Shown: positions 8,960 through 18,342, counted from the first letter of the stretch. The stretch: 22,721 nt of DNA from Isochrysis galbana (GCA_018136815.1 JADDIW010000061.1:2501-25221), one strand, 5' to 3'. Made by a program: numbers and translations. Notes: generated by a model not told the origin, from the sequence alone.

Positions 8960-10930
8960 CTGCTCACTGGCGTCGCGCTCACACCGACGCACGCGTCGCT
9001 GCCGCCGCCGCCCAGCTCTCGGCCACTGACAACCCGGCCGCCACTGTCCATGCCGCAACTGCCCGCGCCCGCGCCATGGTCGCCGCCGATCGAACCGCAG
9101 TGCCCCGAGCTGCTGCCGCAAGCGCCATGGTCGGCGATGAAGGAGCTACGGCCGCTCGAGCCATTGCCGCCGCTGCTTAAGCCGCCGCCGTCCGAGCCGC
9201 CACCGTCCAAGCTGCCGCTGCTTCTTACGGGCCACCGCCATCCGGACAACCGTCGCTTGAGCCACCTTCGTCGTCGTCCAAGCCGCCACCGCCGCTGCCC
9301 GGACCGCCCGAGCCGTGGTCGACACCGACACCGTCCGCGGCGCTGCCGCGGCTGCACGAGCTGCCGCCATCTGAGTCGCTGCCGTCCACGCCGCCGCTGC
9401 CGCCGCCCGGGCCACCATCCGGGCCACCGCCGTTTGAGTCATTGTCCCTGCTTTCCAAGAGGGTCGCCGCCGATGGCACCGCCAGCATCTGGGCTGCCGC
9501 CGCCGCTGTCCGACCCGCTACCGCTGCGGTCCATGCCACATTCGCTCAAGCCACAGTCGACACCTGGGCCTCCACCGCCGCTCCCCGTGATGCTGCCGCC
9601 ACCACTGGAGCCGCCGCCGTCGCTGCTAGCCAAGCTATTGTCGCCGCTGTGTCAGCCGCCGTCGCCACCACCCGGGTCGCTACCGCTACTGCTCGGCCCG
9701 CCCGAGCCGCAGTCGCAGCCGCCGCCTCTTGCCTTCCACACGCCTCCGCCACCCTCCGAGGATCCGCTGCGGCCGTCGCCAGCGGCCATCGCGCTGGCGC
9801 CGTTGCCGTCGTCCGGGTCTCCGACCCCCTGCCGTGGCCACCCGAGCCGCTGCCGTCGCCGCACGGACCGTCCAGTCGAAACCGCCAGCGCTCAATGCGC
9901 CGCCACCGCCCCGCGTGATGCCACCGCAGCCGCTCGAGCCACCTCAATCCAAACCGCCGCCATTACTGTCGGTCCTAGACCCCCCCTCTCCACCCTCTCT
10001 GCCGTCGCAAGCTGCGCTGCTGCCCCGACCACCTTGACATACAGCCAGAGCCTCGCCGCCATCGCCGCCCTTCGGCGCCGCCGCCGCCGCTGTTGGCACC
10101 GTCGTCGCCGGAGCCAGGACTGCCGCTATCAATGTAGTCCGCGTAGACGGTGTGGTGGCTCAAACGGTCGCGGTCCAAGCGGCGGAGCCAGCAGCACTCC
10201 GAGCGGCGGCCCGAGGACGAGCGAGAGACGCGCCTGCGGCGACGGTAGTGATGGCGTTTTGAGTAGTGGCTCCACCGCGAGTGGCGGCCCTGGCGGCGAA
10301 CGCGGAGAAATCGCGAGCGGCGAGCCCGACGACAGCGGCGAAGGAAGCAGCTGCGCTAGCTGTTCGGACGGCGACTGCAACGGCGTCTCCGGCGGCGCGC
10401 AGCGGAACTGACTCAGGCGACAGCGGCTCCAACGGTGGCGACAGTTGTGCAGACGGCAAAGGCAGTGGCGGCGGCGGCGGCTTGGAGAGCCGCCGCACAC
10501 GTGGCAGGCTGAGACGGCACGGATTCGGACGTGGAGTGGCTGGGCGGTGGCGGTAGCGACGCGGGCGGTGACGGCGACGGCTGGGACGGTGGAAGCGGCG
10601 GGCTAACTGGCGGTAGGGCGGTGGCGCAGCGGGCTGCTGGGTCAGCCACGGGGAGAGTGGAGGCCGGACGACGGTGCCTGCGGTGGCCGAAAAGGCGGCG
10701 GGGCGCGCGCTGGAAGCGATTCGGGAGGCGGCCGCAGCAGTGGCGGCGCCACTACCGCCGACCAGGCCGCTGTCGGCTGAGCCACCGCCCCCGAGCCATC
10801 CCGCTTTCTGGGCCGCCGCCGCGCTCGCCGCCGCCGTGCCCGCGGCTGCCTGCGTCCGGGGCGCCGCTGCCTGCGCCGCCCGCACCGTCCAAGCCGCCCG
10901 AACCACTCCCGCCGCCCGAGCTACCACTAC
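8960..10930. repeat. Degenerate GCC/GGC trinucleotide array with two strand flips
   Basis: The sequence is built from loosely repeated GCCGCC, CCGTCC, GAGCCG and similar triplets, giving long Pro/Ala/Ser/Arg frames on both strands. The plus strand is C-rich from ~8960 to ~10150, G-rich from ~10170 to ~10740, then C-rich again to ~10930. The frame open from 8570 to 10411 (613 codons) is one such product and shows no domain. I do not call a gene. The right flip coincides with the near-palindrome AGTGGCGGCGCCACT at 10739-10753. Confidence 0.7.
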
Positions 10931-10988
10931 ACTCGCCATTCTCACCCCTCCCTCTCCTTTTTGGCCCATCGTCGAGGGCGTCCGAGCC

Positions 10989-11180
10989 GCTGCTGCCCGC
11001 GCCGACGCTGTGCTCTCTCTCTCTCTCTTCTCCCTCTTCTCTTCTTCCCTCTCCTCCATCTTTCTCCTTCTTCTTTCTCCCCCCCGGCGCGCTCCCCCTC
11101 TCGTCTTCTCTCTCTCTCTCTCTCCTCCCCCCCACACACCCCTTTTTTCCTCTCTCCCTATCTCTCCCCCTCTGTTTTGG
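10989..11180 (+). repeat. CT-rich low-complexity tract
   Basis: Imperfect (CT)n and (TTC)n runs with short C-runs. There is no gene evidence. Confidence 0.85.
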
Positions 11181-11316
11181 GCTCAGTGATAGTCAGCAAC
11201 ATTGTGAAGATCAGAGGCATGAACATGATACCGCTAGTAGCGCAACGCGGCGAGAACCCGTGCCCCGACAACACCCCACGCCTAGGAGTTGCAGAAAATT
11301 TACAAAGAGATAGGGA

Positions 11317-11338
11317 TCTCTCCCTCTCTCTCTCTCCC

Positions 11339-11374
<36 letters not shown>

Positions 11375-11440
11375 CCCCCCCCCCCCCCCTCCCTCCCTCC
11401 TTTCTCTCTTCTCTCTCTTCTTTCTGTCTCTCTCTTGTCC
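11317..11440 (+). repeat. CT microsatellite with an internal C-run
   Basis: Near-perfect CT/CCCT repeats followed by ~14 C bases and further CT/CCT. The tract ends 11 bases before the inverted R1 arm. Confidence 0.9.
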
Positions 11441-11451
11441 TCTTGCGTTCT

Positions 11452-11504
11452 CGTTAGAACTTATAGCGTCGTAGGACATCTTGTTGTCTAGCATTGCTAG
11501 CCAC
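11452..11504 (+). repeat. Inverted fragment of R1 next to copy B
   Basis: CGTTAGAACTTATAGCGTCG and the sequence on to CTAGCCAC is the reverse complement of the R1 internal block at 11631-11683. It is even closer to the corresponding block of copy E (21408-21454). It abuts the sharp end of copy B at 11505, so the two arms could fold around a 126-base spacer. Confidence 0.75.
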
Positions 11505-11995
11505 TGTTAGAGTTTTTCTTGTTGTGCGAACATAACCTTAGTGCTGCGGGACCGTAGCCCTTCAACGGCAACGGAGCCCCTACCCCGCGATGGGGGTGTG
11601 CGCGGTTGGCGCATGGCTCGTCCGGTGTATGTGGCTAGGGATGCTAGCCAACAAGATGCTCTATAAGACTACAATTACTAACGTGGTACCCCCGCCGAGA
11701 GACCACTTCAATCTCTACATCACTAGCGCGTACGACGACGCTCAAGGGTGCAACATCACAACGAATGAACTCGACAAATTCGTTGAAAATCTTTTCTTCG
11801 ACCCATCGGCTGTCGAGCTTGCCACGCGCTCTCGCAAACGGTGCAATCTGGATCGCACAGCAAAACCACCCAACACCTCCAATCATGGCCCCGTCCAGAT
11901 CCGCGATGACTGGACAGTTCAAGGGTGGCAAAGCAAGAAATCCACATCGAATGCCTCCAAGCTCCAAGCCTGTGCTATTCTTGGAACCGTCGACG
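11505..11995 (-). repeat. Dispersed repeat R1, copy B (longest uninterrupted)
   Basis: It contains the whole conserved R1 block, then a stretch collinear with copy E: GTGGTACCCCCGCCGAGAG, GACGCTCAAGGGTGCAACA, AACTCGACAAATTCG and CAGTTCAAGGGTGG. It ends near CACATCGAATGCCTCCAAGC. Translated on the plus strand, the shared part of B and E has similar open frames (DAQGCN, LDKF, ENL), but frame and stop positions differ between copies. I treat it as non-coding repeat. Strand is given with the sharp end as 3' end. Confidence 0.75.
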
Positions 11996-13042
11996 CCGTG
12001 AGTCGGCTGGGATCGTCACTCGCACTGAGACGTTGTGTCGAGCACAACAGAACGCATCAAATCTCCCCGGGCGCCACTGCGATACGAGATCGCTGCATGA
12101 CGCAGGCACGCTCGTCGCTCTCCTGTCGGCTTTCTCTTCCTTGTTTCCTTCCTTCTGTGTCTTCCTCGCCCAAGTGGGGAAAGATACGTGAGTGTGGGGG
12201 GATAATGGGTGAAAGTCGAGTGTGCGTGTCTCGGATTGTTGTCGGACTAGTCGGATTGGTATCCTGTCGGCCTCTGTCGCCCTCGTTCGTCGCCCTAGTC
12301 GCTCCTCGCTCCCTCGTTCTCGCTCTCGCTCTCGCTCCGTCGTAACAAGCTGTGGTGGGCTGAGTGATGCTGTGGCTGTGGAGTGGTCTGGTGTGAGAGA
12401 GAGTTGAGACATTACATGAGGATTCTGACCCACGTGGGGCATGGAGGGTGGGCGAGAGGCGAGAGGGGACTGAGGGAGCACGCGGGGACAGGTCGGACGG
12501 CGCGGGCGCGTTCTCAGCCATCACGAGGCACCGTAGCACAAGGGCGAGGGCAGGAGCAGACGGGAGGAGCACGAGGGGCGATCGGGCGATAGCGCAGAGG
12601 GTTCGGAAGACACCAGAGGAAAACGTCACGGGGGGGGGGGGGGGACGCGCGGGAAATAATAGACGGAAAGGGGGCGGAAACTCAAGGGAGCACTCGGGGA
12701 AACGGCGGGAGAGGGGAGAAGGGAAGGGAGTCGGGGCGCGACGGACGGGGGAAGTCGCGCGGGGAACCTAGTCGGGGCGTGCAGGAAGAGGCAAGTGTAC
12801 AAGGCCCCTTCCTTACCCGCAACACCCCCCCCGATGCGAGAGCCTGTGTCCGGGCGGCGAGAGCATCGCAAGAGGCGGGGAAGGGGAAGGGTGGGGGCGA
12901 GCGGGCTCAGGCGGATGCGCATGGTGTGAAGGCGCGCCGCTTGCCATTCGCCGCTGCTCTGTGTTCGTCCGTCGATCGTGCGACGTGCAACGTCGATTTA
13001 CGAGTTACGAGTAGATACATTTTAACATTTTTGTCATGGGGC
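11996..13042. other. GC-rich stretch without a recognised gene
   Basis: Short overlapping frames occur on both strands, with a CTCGCTCTCGCTC run at ~12315-12340. G-rich, purine-biased DNA runs from 12440 to 12910, with G15 at 12630-12644. Nothing matches a family I know. Confidence 0.4.
12630..12644 (+). repeat. G15 homopolymer
   Basis: Fifteen consecutive G bases inside a purine-rich region, likely length-unstable. Confidence 0.95.
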
Positions 13043-13050
13043 GCCATGCG
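13043..13050 (+). repeat. hAT target-site duplication, left
   Basis: GCCATGCG, identical to 15521-15528 across the 2470-bp element. Its perfect match indicates the insertion is not very old or the site has been conserved. Confidence 0.93.
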
Positions 13051-13368
13051 TAGGGGTAGGCCAAAATATCCGGTAAAATCTACCCAAATATCCATTTGGG
13101 ATATCCAGTTTATATCCGGGCTACTCGCCCAAATATCCAGCAAAATATCCAATGGATATCGATTGGATATTCGCCGATCGCCGAGACCCACAAGCAAGCT
13201 CGGCGGCGTGATGGGAAGGGGGTATGGATGGGGTATGGGGGGTATATACTTTGTGGCCCCACACATCGCTCTATCTATGAATGATGTGTGTCGTATGTCA
13301 CATGCATTCAGTTAGTATAGTGCGTGGCGGGCTCACAATCACCACACGACATACGACATACATACTTC

Positions 13369-13596
13369 CTACGCACACGCGCCCTTGCGCTTATTGCGAT
13401 TGTATCGCAACATCACCGGCGCCTCCACCTGATCAGCCAACGAATTAGCACGATCTGCACCAAACATGCATTGCAGCAAACTGAACACACGCTCAGACGC
13501 GGCGACGCGGCAGAGTTGGGGCTGAGACAAAGGACAAAGGGCAATCCGTGCAGCAATCGCCCAAGTTGGAAACTTGGTATGGTGCGATGCCCACCA
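13369..13596 (-). pseudogene. hAT transposase, C-terminal dimerisation domain remnant
   Basis: This is a 76-codon open frame without its own start. It begins WWASHHTKFPTWAIAAR, continues through AASERVFSLL and ends DQVEAPVMLRYNRNKR before a TAG. The pattern WW...FPxWAxxAR...(S)AASERVFS...VEAxVxLRYN is the conserved hAT C-terminal (Dimer_Tnp_hAT) domain, which normally closes the transposase. Position (near the left end, reading outward) fits the last exon of a transposase transcribed right to left. A stop codon (TAA at 13599-13597) cuts it off from anything upstream, and I find no catalytic DDE-containing part between 13600 and 15400. Confidence 0.82.
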
Positions 13597-13948
13597 TTAG
13601 CCCGGTCACTCACTCATTTTAACCACTATTTTCCACCTCCCCTGGGTGTCCAAGGATTCCTTAGGGTCCCCCCCTACCTGCCCCGGCAACTCCCTCCCCC
13701 TCCGAACGACCCCCTCCCGCCCCACGAAGGGCAATGGCGTCGGTGAGTGACCCCCCTCCCTTCCCCCGCGCGTGGCGGTCTATTTTGGGAGATTGAGGGG
13801 GGCGCTCACGGGAGGGAATCGGAGTGGTGAATGTGGGGCGCATCACTATTAGAAACGCGGAGCTTCCGCGACGTCCGATCGCGCGCGATCGGCCGAAGAA
13901 TGGCCTGGAGGTGGTGGCCATGCAGAGCCTAGACGGCTAAAAAGTTCC

Positions 13949-14570
13949 GTCCTACATTATAGGACCGCGTCCTACGATTTCGTTATATTTGTAGGACCCT
14001 GAGCTTGAAAGCCACACAACTTTCGAGAGTGAAGGATTGGGACTTCCCACCAACTGAAGGATAGTCCCAACTCAGTCTTGACATCCTTAGCTCCCACTAT
14101 AGCCAAGGCTGTAGACTTCGTCTTGACCGAGCTTTCGGCTCCAGAGTGAACTGAGTACTTCGGCCATCGGAGGCCACCGGGAGCGTCGAGAGTTTTGTTT
14201 TTGCCCCGCAAGAGGCAAAAGCAGCCAAAACTCTCATTGGGCTTCAAAATCAAGCTTGGTCTCCACTGAAGGTCGAAAAGAACCCATGCCAAAGAGCATT
14301 TCATCTCGTGGGAGCAAGTTCTAGGGAGCTCATCATGAGCCTCAAATCGTGTCCTCAGGTGTTTGCGGCAATTCGTAGGACAACGCCGTTTTTTGCCGGG
14401 AAGGCCTTTGCAAGTGGCAAATAACTCATTATGCTTTGAGAATGGTGTCTTGAGCCTCTAGGAGGACTCAATGAGGGCAATGAGATGAACACAGAAACCA
14501 AATCCTAGCTCCCCATTCCTAGATTGAACCGTGTCTTCATAGTTCACAACGTCGTCCTACATTGTAGGAC
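13949..14570. mobile_element. Possible foldback/MITE-like insertion inside the hAT element
   Basis: The ends carry near-identical 17-base palindromes: GTCCTACATTATAGGAC (13949-13965) and GTCCTACATTGTAGGAC (14554-14570). Further GTCCTAC/GTAGGAC copies occur nearby (13970-13994, 14375 and 14573-14580). The base composition inside is more AT-rich than the flanks, and no frame resembles a protein I know. I could not find a convincing target duplication, so the limits are approximate. An imperfect hairpin (GAGAGTTTTG and GGCAAAA arms) lies around 14188-14235. Confidence 0.45.
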
Positions 14571-14627
14571 TCGTCCTATAAAGCTGGGTACCTTTATCCG
14601 TAGAGCTCTCGCGAGCAGGATGGGGGG

Positions 14628-14903
14628 TCAAAGGTAGGTCGCACGCTGGTGCTCAAGGGTCGCACACACTCGTATTGACCCATCCTGGCCCCTCGCACCG
14701 CAGGAATGCCTCGATTCGATCCGGCCCGACGCCCAGGGCCACCATGATAGCACGTCTTTGGTGAAAGACTGCACATCGGCGACGCCGGCGCAACGAAGAG
14801 CGTCGTGCAGCGTCGCGCATTGCCGTTCCCACTCAGAGGGTGCAACCTCAGGTTTGGTTGTTTTTTCCGCAAGTGCCCCCCATGTGGACGGTATAAGTTC
14901 TAC
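14628..14903 (-). pseudogene. Open frame of unknown identity inside the hAT element
   Basis: A 92-codon frame without a Met start reads VELIPSTWGALAEKTTKPEV, then APSEWERQCATLHDALRCAG, VADVQSFTKDVLSWWPWASG and on to a TGA. Its amino-acid mix (W, C and charged residues balanced) looks more protein-like than the surrounding low-complexity frames. It lies in the transposon between the foldback insertion and the right end. It could be a decayed part of the transposase or a captured host exon. I do not recognise it. Confidence 0.3.
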
Positions 14904-14926
14904 TTAGAGGACCCCCTTTTTTACAG

Positions 14927-15106
14927 TACAAGCGTGCAGCGGCGCGCACGCAGCTTCTCGCGCGCGTCACCTTCGTCAAGCAGTTCCCCTACGAGCCGGG
15001 GCTGGAGGCCCGCTTTGCGTGCTTGCGCGCGCGGGTCCAAATGCGCCCGGTGCGACACGCGAGCCCAGATCCATCGAAACGTCGCGCAGCGCGCCGCACC
15101 CACTGA
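14927..15106 (+). other. Splice-acceptor-like site followed by a 59-codon open frame
   Basis: The pyrimidine run ACCCCCTTTTTTACAG is a textbook 3' splice site. It is followed by an open frame YKRAAARTQLLARVTFVKQF, then PYEPGLEARFACLRARVQ, ending at TGA 15104-15106. No donor exon can be assigned. This may be a captured exon within the transposon or chance. Confidence 0.25.
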
Positions 15107-15520
15107 AGGCGAGTAGTGCAATGTCGACAAGGGGAGCCCACATGATGCGAAGGGCCACGCAGAACAAGGGAAAGGCGGGCGCGGCGGCTGAGAAGAAGGG
15201 GGCGTGCGCGCAGGCAAGAGCAGGGCCTGGGCGCTCCTCATCCGGCTCACCTTGCATGACTCGCGCCTCGCGCCTCGTGCGTGCTTTCCAATCCTCAGCT
15301 CTGCAGCAAATACTATAGTAACACGTTGTTACTGTATATGTTGGGTGCCCTCCCCCCCTCCCCCCACCGTTGCCCGCTCATGGCTCATGGGGCACGCGCC
15401 TCTCCCGCTTGAGCCACCCAAATATCTAGCAGATATCCAAAAATATCCAAAAATATCCAGTTGGGCAAAAACCCACCCAAATATCCAATTCACATATCCG
15501 GATATTTTGGCCTACCCCTA

Positions 15521-15528
15521 GCCATGCG
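15521..15528 (+). repeat. hAT target-site duplication, right
   Basis: GCCATGCG. The next bases (GCGTCATGCGGCG) contain a further partial repeat of the same motif, which is local and not part of the 8-bp duplication. Confidence 0.93.
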
Positions 15529-15556
15529 GCGTCATGCGGCGTCACGTATAGTTTGC

Positions 15557-15725
15557 TAGTTTGTAGTTTGTAGTTTGTACCTATAGTATTTGAATACTAC
15601 TGTGTATTGTTGAGTACTGCCGACAATGGAGTATTCGTACTGTGAGTACTCCCACAGTGAGGGTACTGTACTCTTGAGTACAGTCCAACCATATGGATTG
15701 TATTGTACTCGAAGTATTCTAGTGA
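15557..15725. repeat. AT-richer block with GTTTGTA repeats and GTACT/AGTAC palindromes
   Basis: Three tandem TAGTTTG units are followed by the hairpin TAGTATT-TG-AATACTA (15584-15599) and repeated GAGTACT/AGTACTC motifs up to ~15720. It sits between the hAT right duplication and the second retroelement 5' end, and could be a tiny foldback element. No terminal duplication was found. Confidence 0.4.
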
Positions 15726-15762
15726 TGCCCTGCATGGTCTCGAGATGGACCCGGGGACCAGG

Positions 15763-15826
15763 GGGGAGCGGTCGGTGCGCGCTCCATCTCCATCGCTGAA
15801 ACTATAACAATAGTTTTTTCCTGGCA
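15763..15826 (-). repeat. Retroelement 5' end, copy 2
   Basis: It matches the leader and start-codon region of the 7149-8117 ORF1-like element (AACTATTGTTATAGTTT, GCGCGC and GACCGCTCCCC), with one extra ATGGAG. Only ~60 bases of similarity remain, so this is a remnant or an independently derived terminal block. The peptide would start MEMERAPTAPPW versus MERAPTAPLSQ in copy 1. Confidence 0.65.
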
Positions 15827-16163
15827 GGACCAACATACCCTCTCCTGCGGCCGCATGGCACGCGCCACGACCTGCTCTCAGGGGTCCTGAGGGGACTCCC
15901 AGAAGCCAGAAGGCCAGCCAGGCAGCTCAGGAGGCAGTTCTCCTGCCTCTCCTTCGCGTGTCTTGCCGGTCTTGAGTGCTGGCCCAAGTGGGCCTGGGAG
16001 TGCGAGTCCAGACCCACGCACCCGCGCCCACAGCTGGGTATGGGCTCAGGTGTTGAGTGCTTAGCTCATGCCAGGAGGCAGGGCATGAGAGTGACCGACG
16101 GGCCCCCATCGAGATAGTTTAGGATCCATTTCGGCTGTAGGGCCAACACCTGAGCTATCACCG
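15827..16163. other. No recognised gene
   Basis: GC-rich DNA with several short CAGG/CCTG-type inverted segments (for example GGGGTCCTGAGGGGACTCCC near 15881). No supported gene or RNA. Confidence 0.35.
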
Positions 16164-17830
16164 TTGCCAGCGCCCGCGACAGCACCTCCGGTCACGCCAC
16201 TACCCTCAGTGCCACCTCACCTCCTCCCTCATCGCCGCAGCCTTCACCGCCGCGGCCCTCATCGCCACCGCGATTGTCCCCGCCTCCATCGCCGCCCCCA
16301 CCCGCAGCTCCACCCTCGCCTCCGCCGCTCTCACCTCCGCCTCCTCGTTGTCGACCGCCCTAACCACCGCTTCCCCTGCATCGCCCTCATCGCCGCCATT
16401 CACACAGCCGTCACCGACGCCACCTTCCCTATTGCCGCGGGCACTGACGCCACCTTGGCCACCTCCGCCTCGCTGCCCTCGTTCTAAATGTCAACGCACT
16501 CGACGCCAGCGCCATCGATTCAATCGTCGCCACTATCGCCTTCGCCACCGATTCTGTCACCACCTTTGCCCCCGCCGCTCTCACCGCCATCCGCACTGCC
16601 GCCACTGCCCCTACCCGCACTGCCGCCACTGGAGGTCACTGTCGCCCGCCGCTGCCGCAATGACCGCCGCCATCACCTCCGCCTCTCTCGTCTCCCCCGC
16701 CCTCGCTGCCATCGCTCGTCAACGTCACCGTCGACGACGCCGTCCTCACCACCAACGCCCTCACCGCCGCCTCCCTCACCGTCGCCGCACTCGCCCTCAC
16801 CTCCACGCCCCTCATCTCGAACCCCCTCACTGCCACTGCCCACACTATCACTGTCGTTGGCGCCACCCCCGCCGATGCCGCCATCGCAGCCACCATCTCC
16901 GCCGCCGCCTCTGCCGCCTTCGCCTACACCACCGCCATCATTGCCGCTCTCATCGCCGCACCCATGTCGGTACCTCCACGCTGGCCACCGTACCCATCTC
17001 CGCTCCCAGCCTTGTCGCTGGCCTCTGCCTTCACTTCCGCCATCCTGAGCTGCGCCGCCTCGTTGCAACTATCGTCCTCATCACCGCCTCTGCCGTCACC
17101 GCCATCACCATCCCTGCCACCGCCACCGACGCCGTCCTCGCCGCCAACACCCTAGCAGCTGCCGCCATCACAGCCGCCGCCATCACCGCAGCAACCGTCA
17201 CCGCAACCCACGCCCTCAACTCCTCCCCCGCTGCCTGCGCCAGCCCTCACCTCCACCTCCCTCGTCTGCAGCGGCCTCGCCGTTGGCCCCTCCACCTCCA
17301 CCGCCCTAATCGCCGCCGTCCGCACCGACACCGATGCCATCGCCAGCGACGACGCCGTCACTGTTGCCGACGCCGATATCGCCACTGCCGTCACCGCCGC
17401 TGCCATCACTGTCCATCACCCCCACAAGCTCCGTCGCCACAATCCAGCCGCCTCGGTCCTTGCCACTACGGGCCCCGTCGCCGCCTCCGTCGCCGATTGC
17501 GCTCTCGCCACCACTCTCGCCGCCCCATCCCCTGCCGCTCTTGCCGCTTCCGCCCGCGCCACAATCACTCTCACTGCTGCCGCCGTCAACTCGCCTCGCC
17601 GCCCCCTCCCTGACCACCATTGCCGTCTGCCGCCACCCCCCTTGCCTCTGCCGCCCTCGTGACCGCCTCCGTCACCTCTTCCGCCCTTGCCATCTCTGTA
17701 GGCCCTTCCGGCGCCCATGCCACCACCGCCCGAGCAACCGCCACCGCCACAGTCTCCGCAGCCGCCCTCATCCTCTCCGCCGCCCCTCCCCAAGCTTCCA
17801 TCCCCCACCCCACCACCTCCCGAGCGTGCG
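16164..17830 (+). repeat. Second degenerate C-rich trinucleotide array
   Basis: Loosely repeated GCC, ATC, ACC and TCC triplets run for ~1.7 kb, uniformly C-rich on the plus strand. Long Pro/Ser/Thr/Ala frames (for example 421 codons from 16348) are composition artefacts without domains. It resembles the 8960-10930 array but shows no strand flip. In both places a retroelement 5' end lies to the left and an R1 copy to the right. Confidence 0.7.
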
Positions 17831-18107
17831 GAGCCTGACCGCCGCTCGCCTGCCTACCAGAAGCTGCCGCTGTGCCTCTCTTCTTCTCCGGGCAACCTAT
17901 CTTCTCGCCTCGTCCCACGTCACTGTCACGCCTGACCCGCCCCACGTCCCTGCCCAGACTCCCCATCGATGTCCATTCTGCAGTGCCCCATCCACTTCAT
18001 CCCAGCCGCTACTGCTCACCTCGACCTTACCACGCTCGAATTCCTCCCCATATTCCTCTCCCCCTTCCATCCCCCCTCTTCGTGCGCCCCGCCCGTGCGC
18101 CGAACGC

Positions 18108-18157
18108 CGTCACCACCGCAGCCCCGCGCGCGCGTCACCACCGCAGCCCCGCGCGCG
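18108..18157 (+). repeat. Two tandem 25-bp units
   Basis: CGTCACCACCGCAGCCCCGC plus GCGCG occurs twice head to tail without mismatch, at the tail of the C-rich region. Confidence 0.85.
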
Positions 18158-18245
18158 GCTCGCCATCCATCTCGGTCCCGCCGCCGGACGCGCCCCGCCC
18201 GCATGTTACGGCAGCCCGCCGCCCTCTCCTGTCCCCCCCCCGCGT

Positions 18246-18332
18246 CAGAGTTTTCTTGTTGTGGTAGTATAACCTTAGTGCCGAGTTTTCTTGTTGTTGC
18301 GACCGTGCCTCGTTGGCAACGGAGCGCCCCTA
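18246..18332 (-). repeat. Dispersed repeat R1, copy C (truncated)
   Basis: It starts at the sharp R1 edge (GTCAGAGTTTTCTTGTTGT). It contains GTATAACCTTAGTGCC, then a second GAGTTTTCTTGTTGT (a 35-base tandem duplication of the edge). GCGACCGTGCC, GGCAACGGAGC and CCCCTACCCC follow. It breaks off where the longer copies continue with GCGATGGGG. Confidence 0.75.
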
Positions 18333-18342
18333 CCCCTAGCTG

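Larger units (their letters stand above)
13051..15520 (-). mobile_element. hAT-superfamily DNA transposon, decayed (2470 bp)
   Basis: The left end starts TAGGGGTAGGCC and the right end is its inverse, with 23 bases perfectly inverted (13051-13073 and 15498-15520). The 8-base sequence GCCATGCG flanks both ends exactly (13043-13050 and 15521-15528). Terminal YAGGG and an 8-bp target duplication are hAT hallmarks. Both ends carry clusters of ATATCC subterminal motifs (about 13064-13166 and 15420-15512), as expected for transposase binding. A hAT C-terminal dimerisation domain is encoded on the minus strand at 13369-13596. The rest of the transposase is not recognisable, so the element is a non-autonomous or dead copy. 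It holds at least one internal insertion. Confidence 0.93.

Noticed and set aside
8570..10411. 613-codon open frame, Pro/Ala/Arg-rich
   Set aside because: It lies in a degenerate GCC array. Long frames occur in several phases on both strands at once, with no domain, no balanced composition and no conserved start.
12057..12629. 190-codon minus-strand frame
   Set aside because: Ser/Pro/Arg-rich, with overlapping long frames in other phases and no recognisable motif; not supported as a gene.
13661..13921. Gly/Arg-rich minus-strand frame within the hAT element
   Set aside because: Low complexity with overlapping frames on the other strand; no resemblance to a transposase domain.
16348..17613. 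421-codon open frame rich in His/Arg/Pro
   Set aside because: Composition artefact of the C-rich triplet array; overlapping long frames on both strands.
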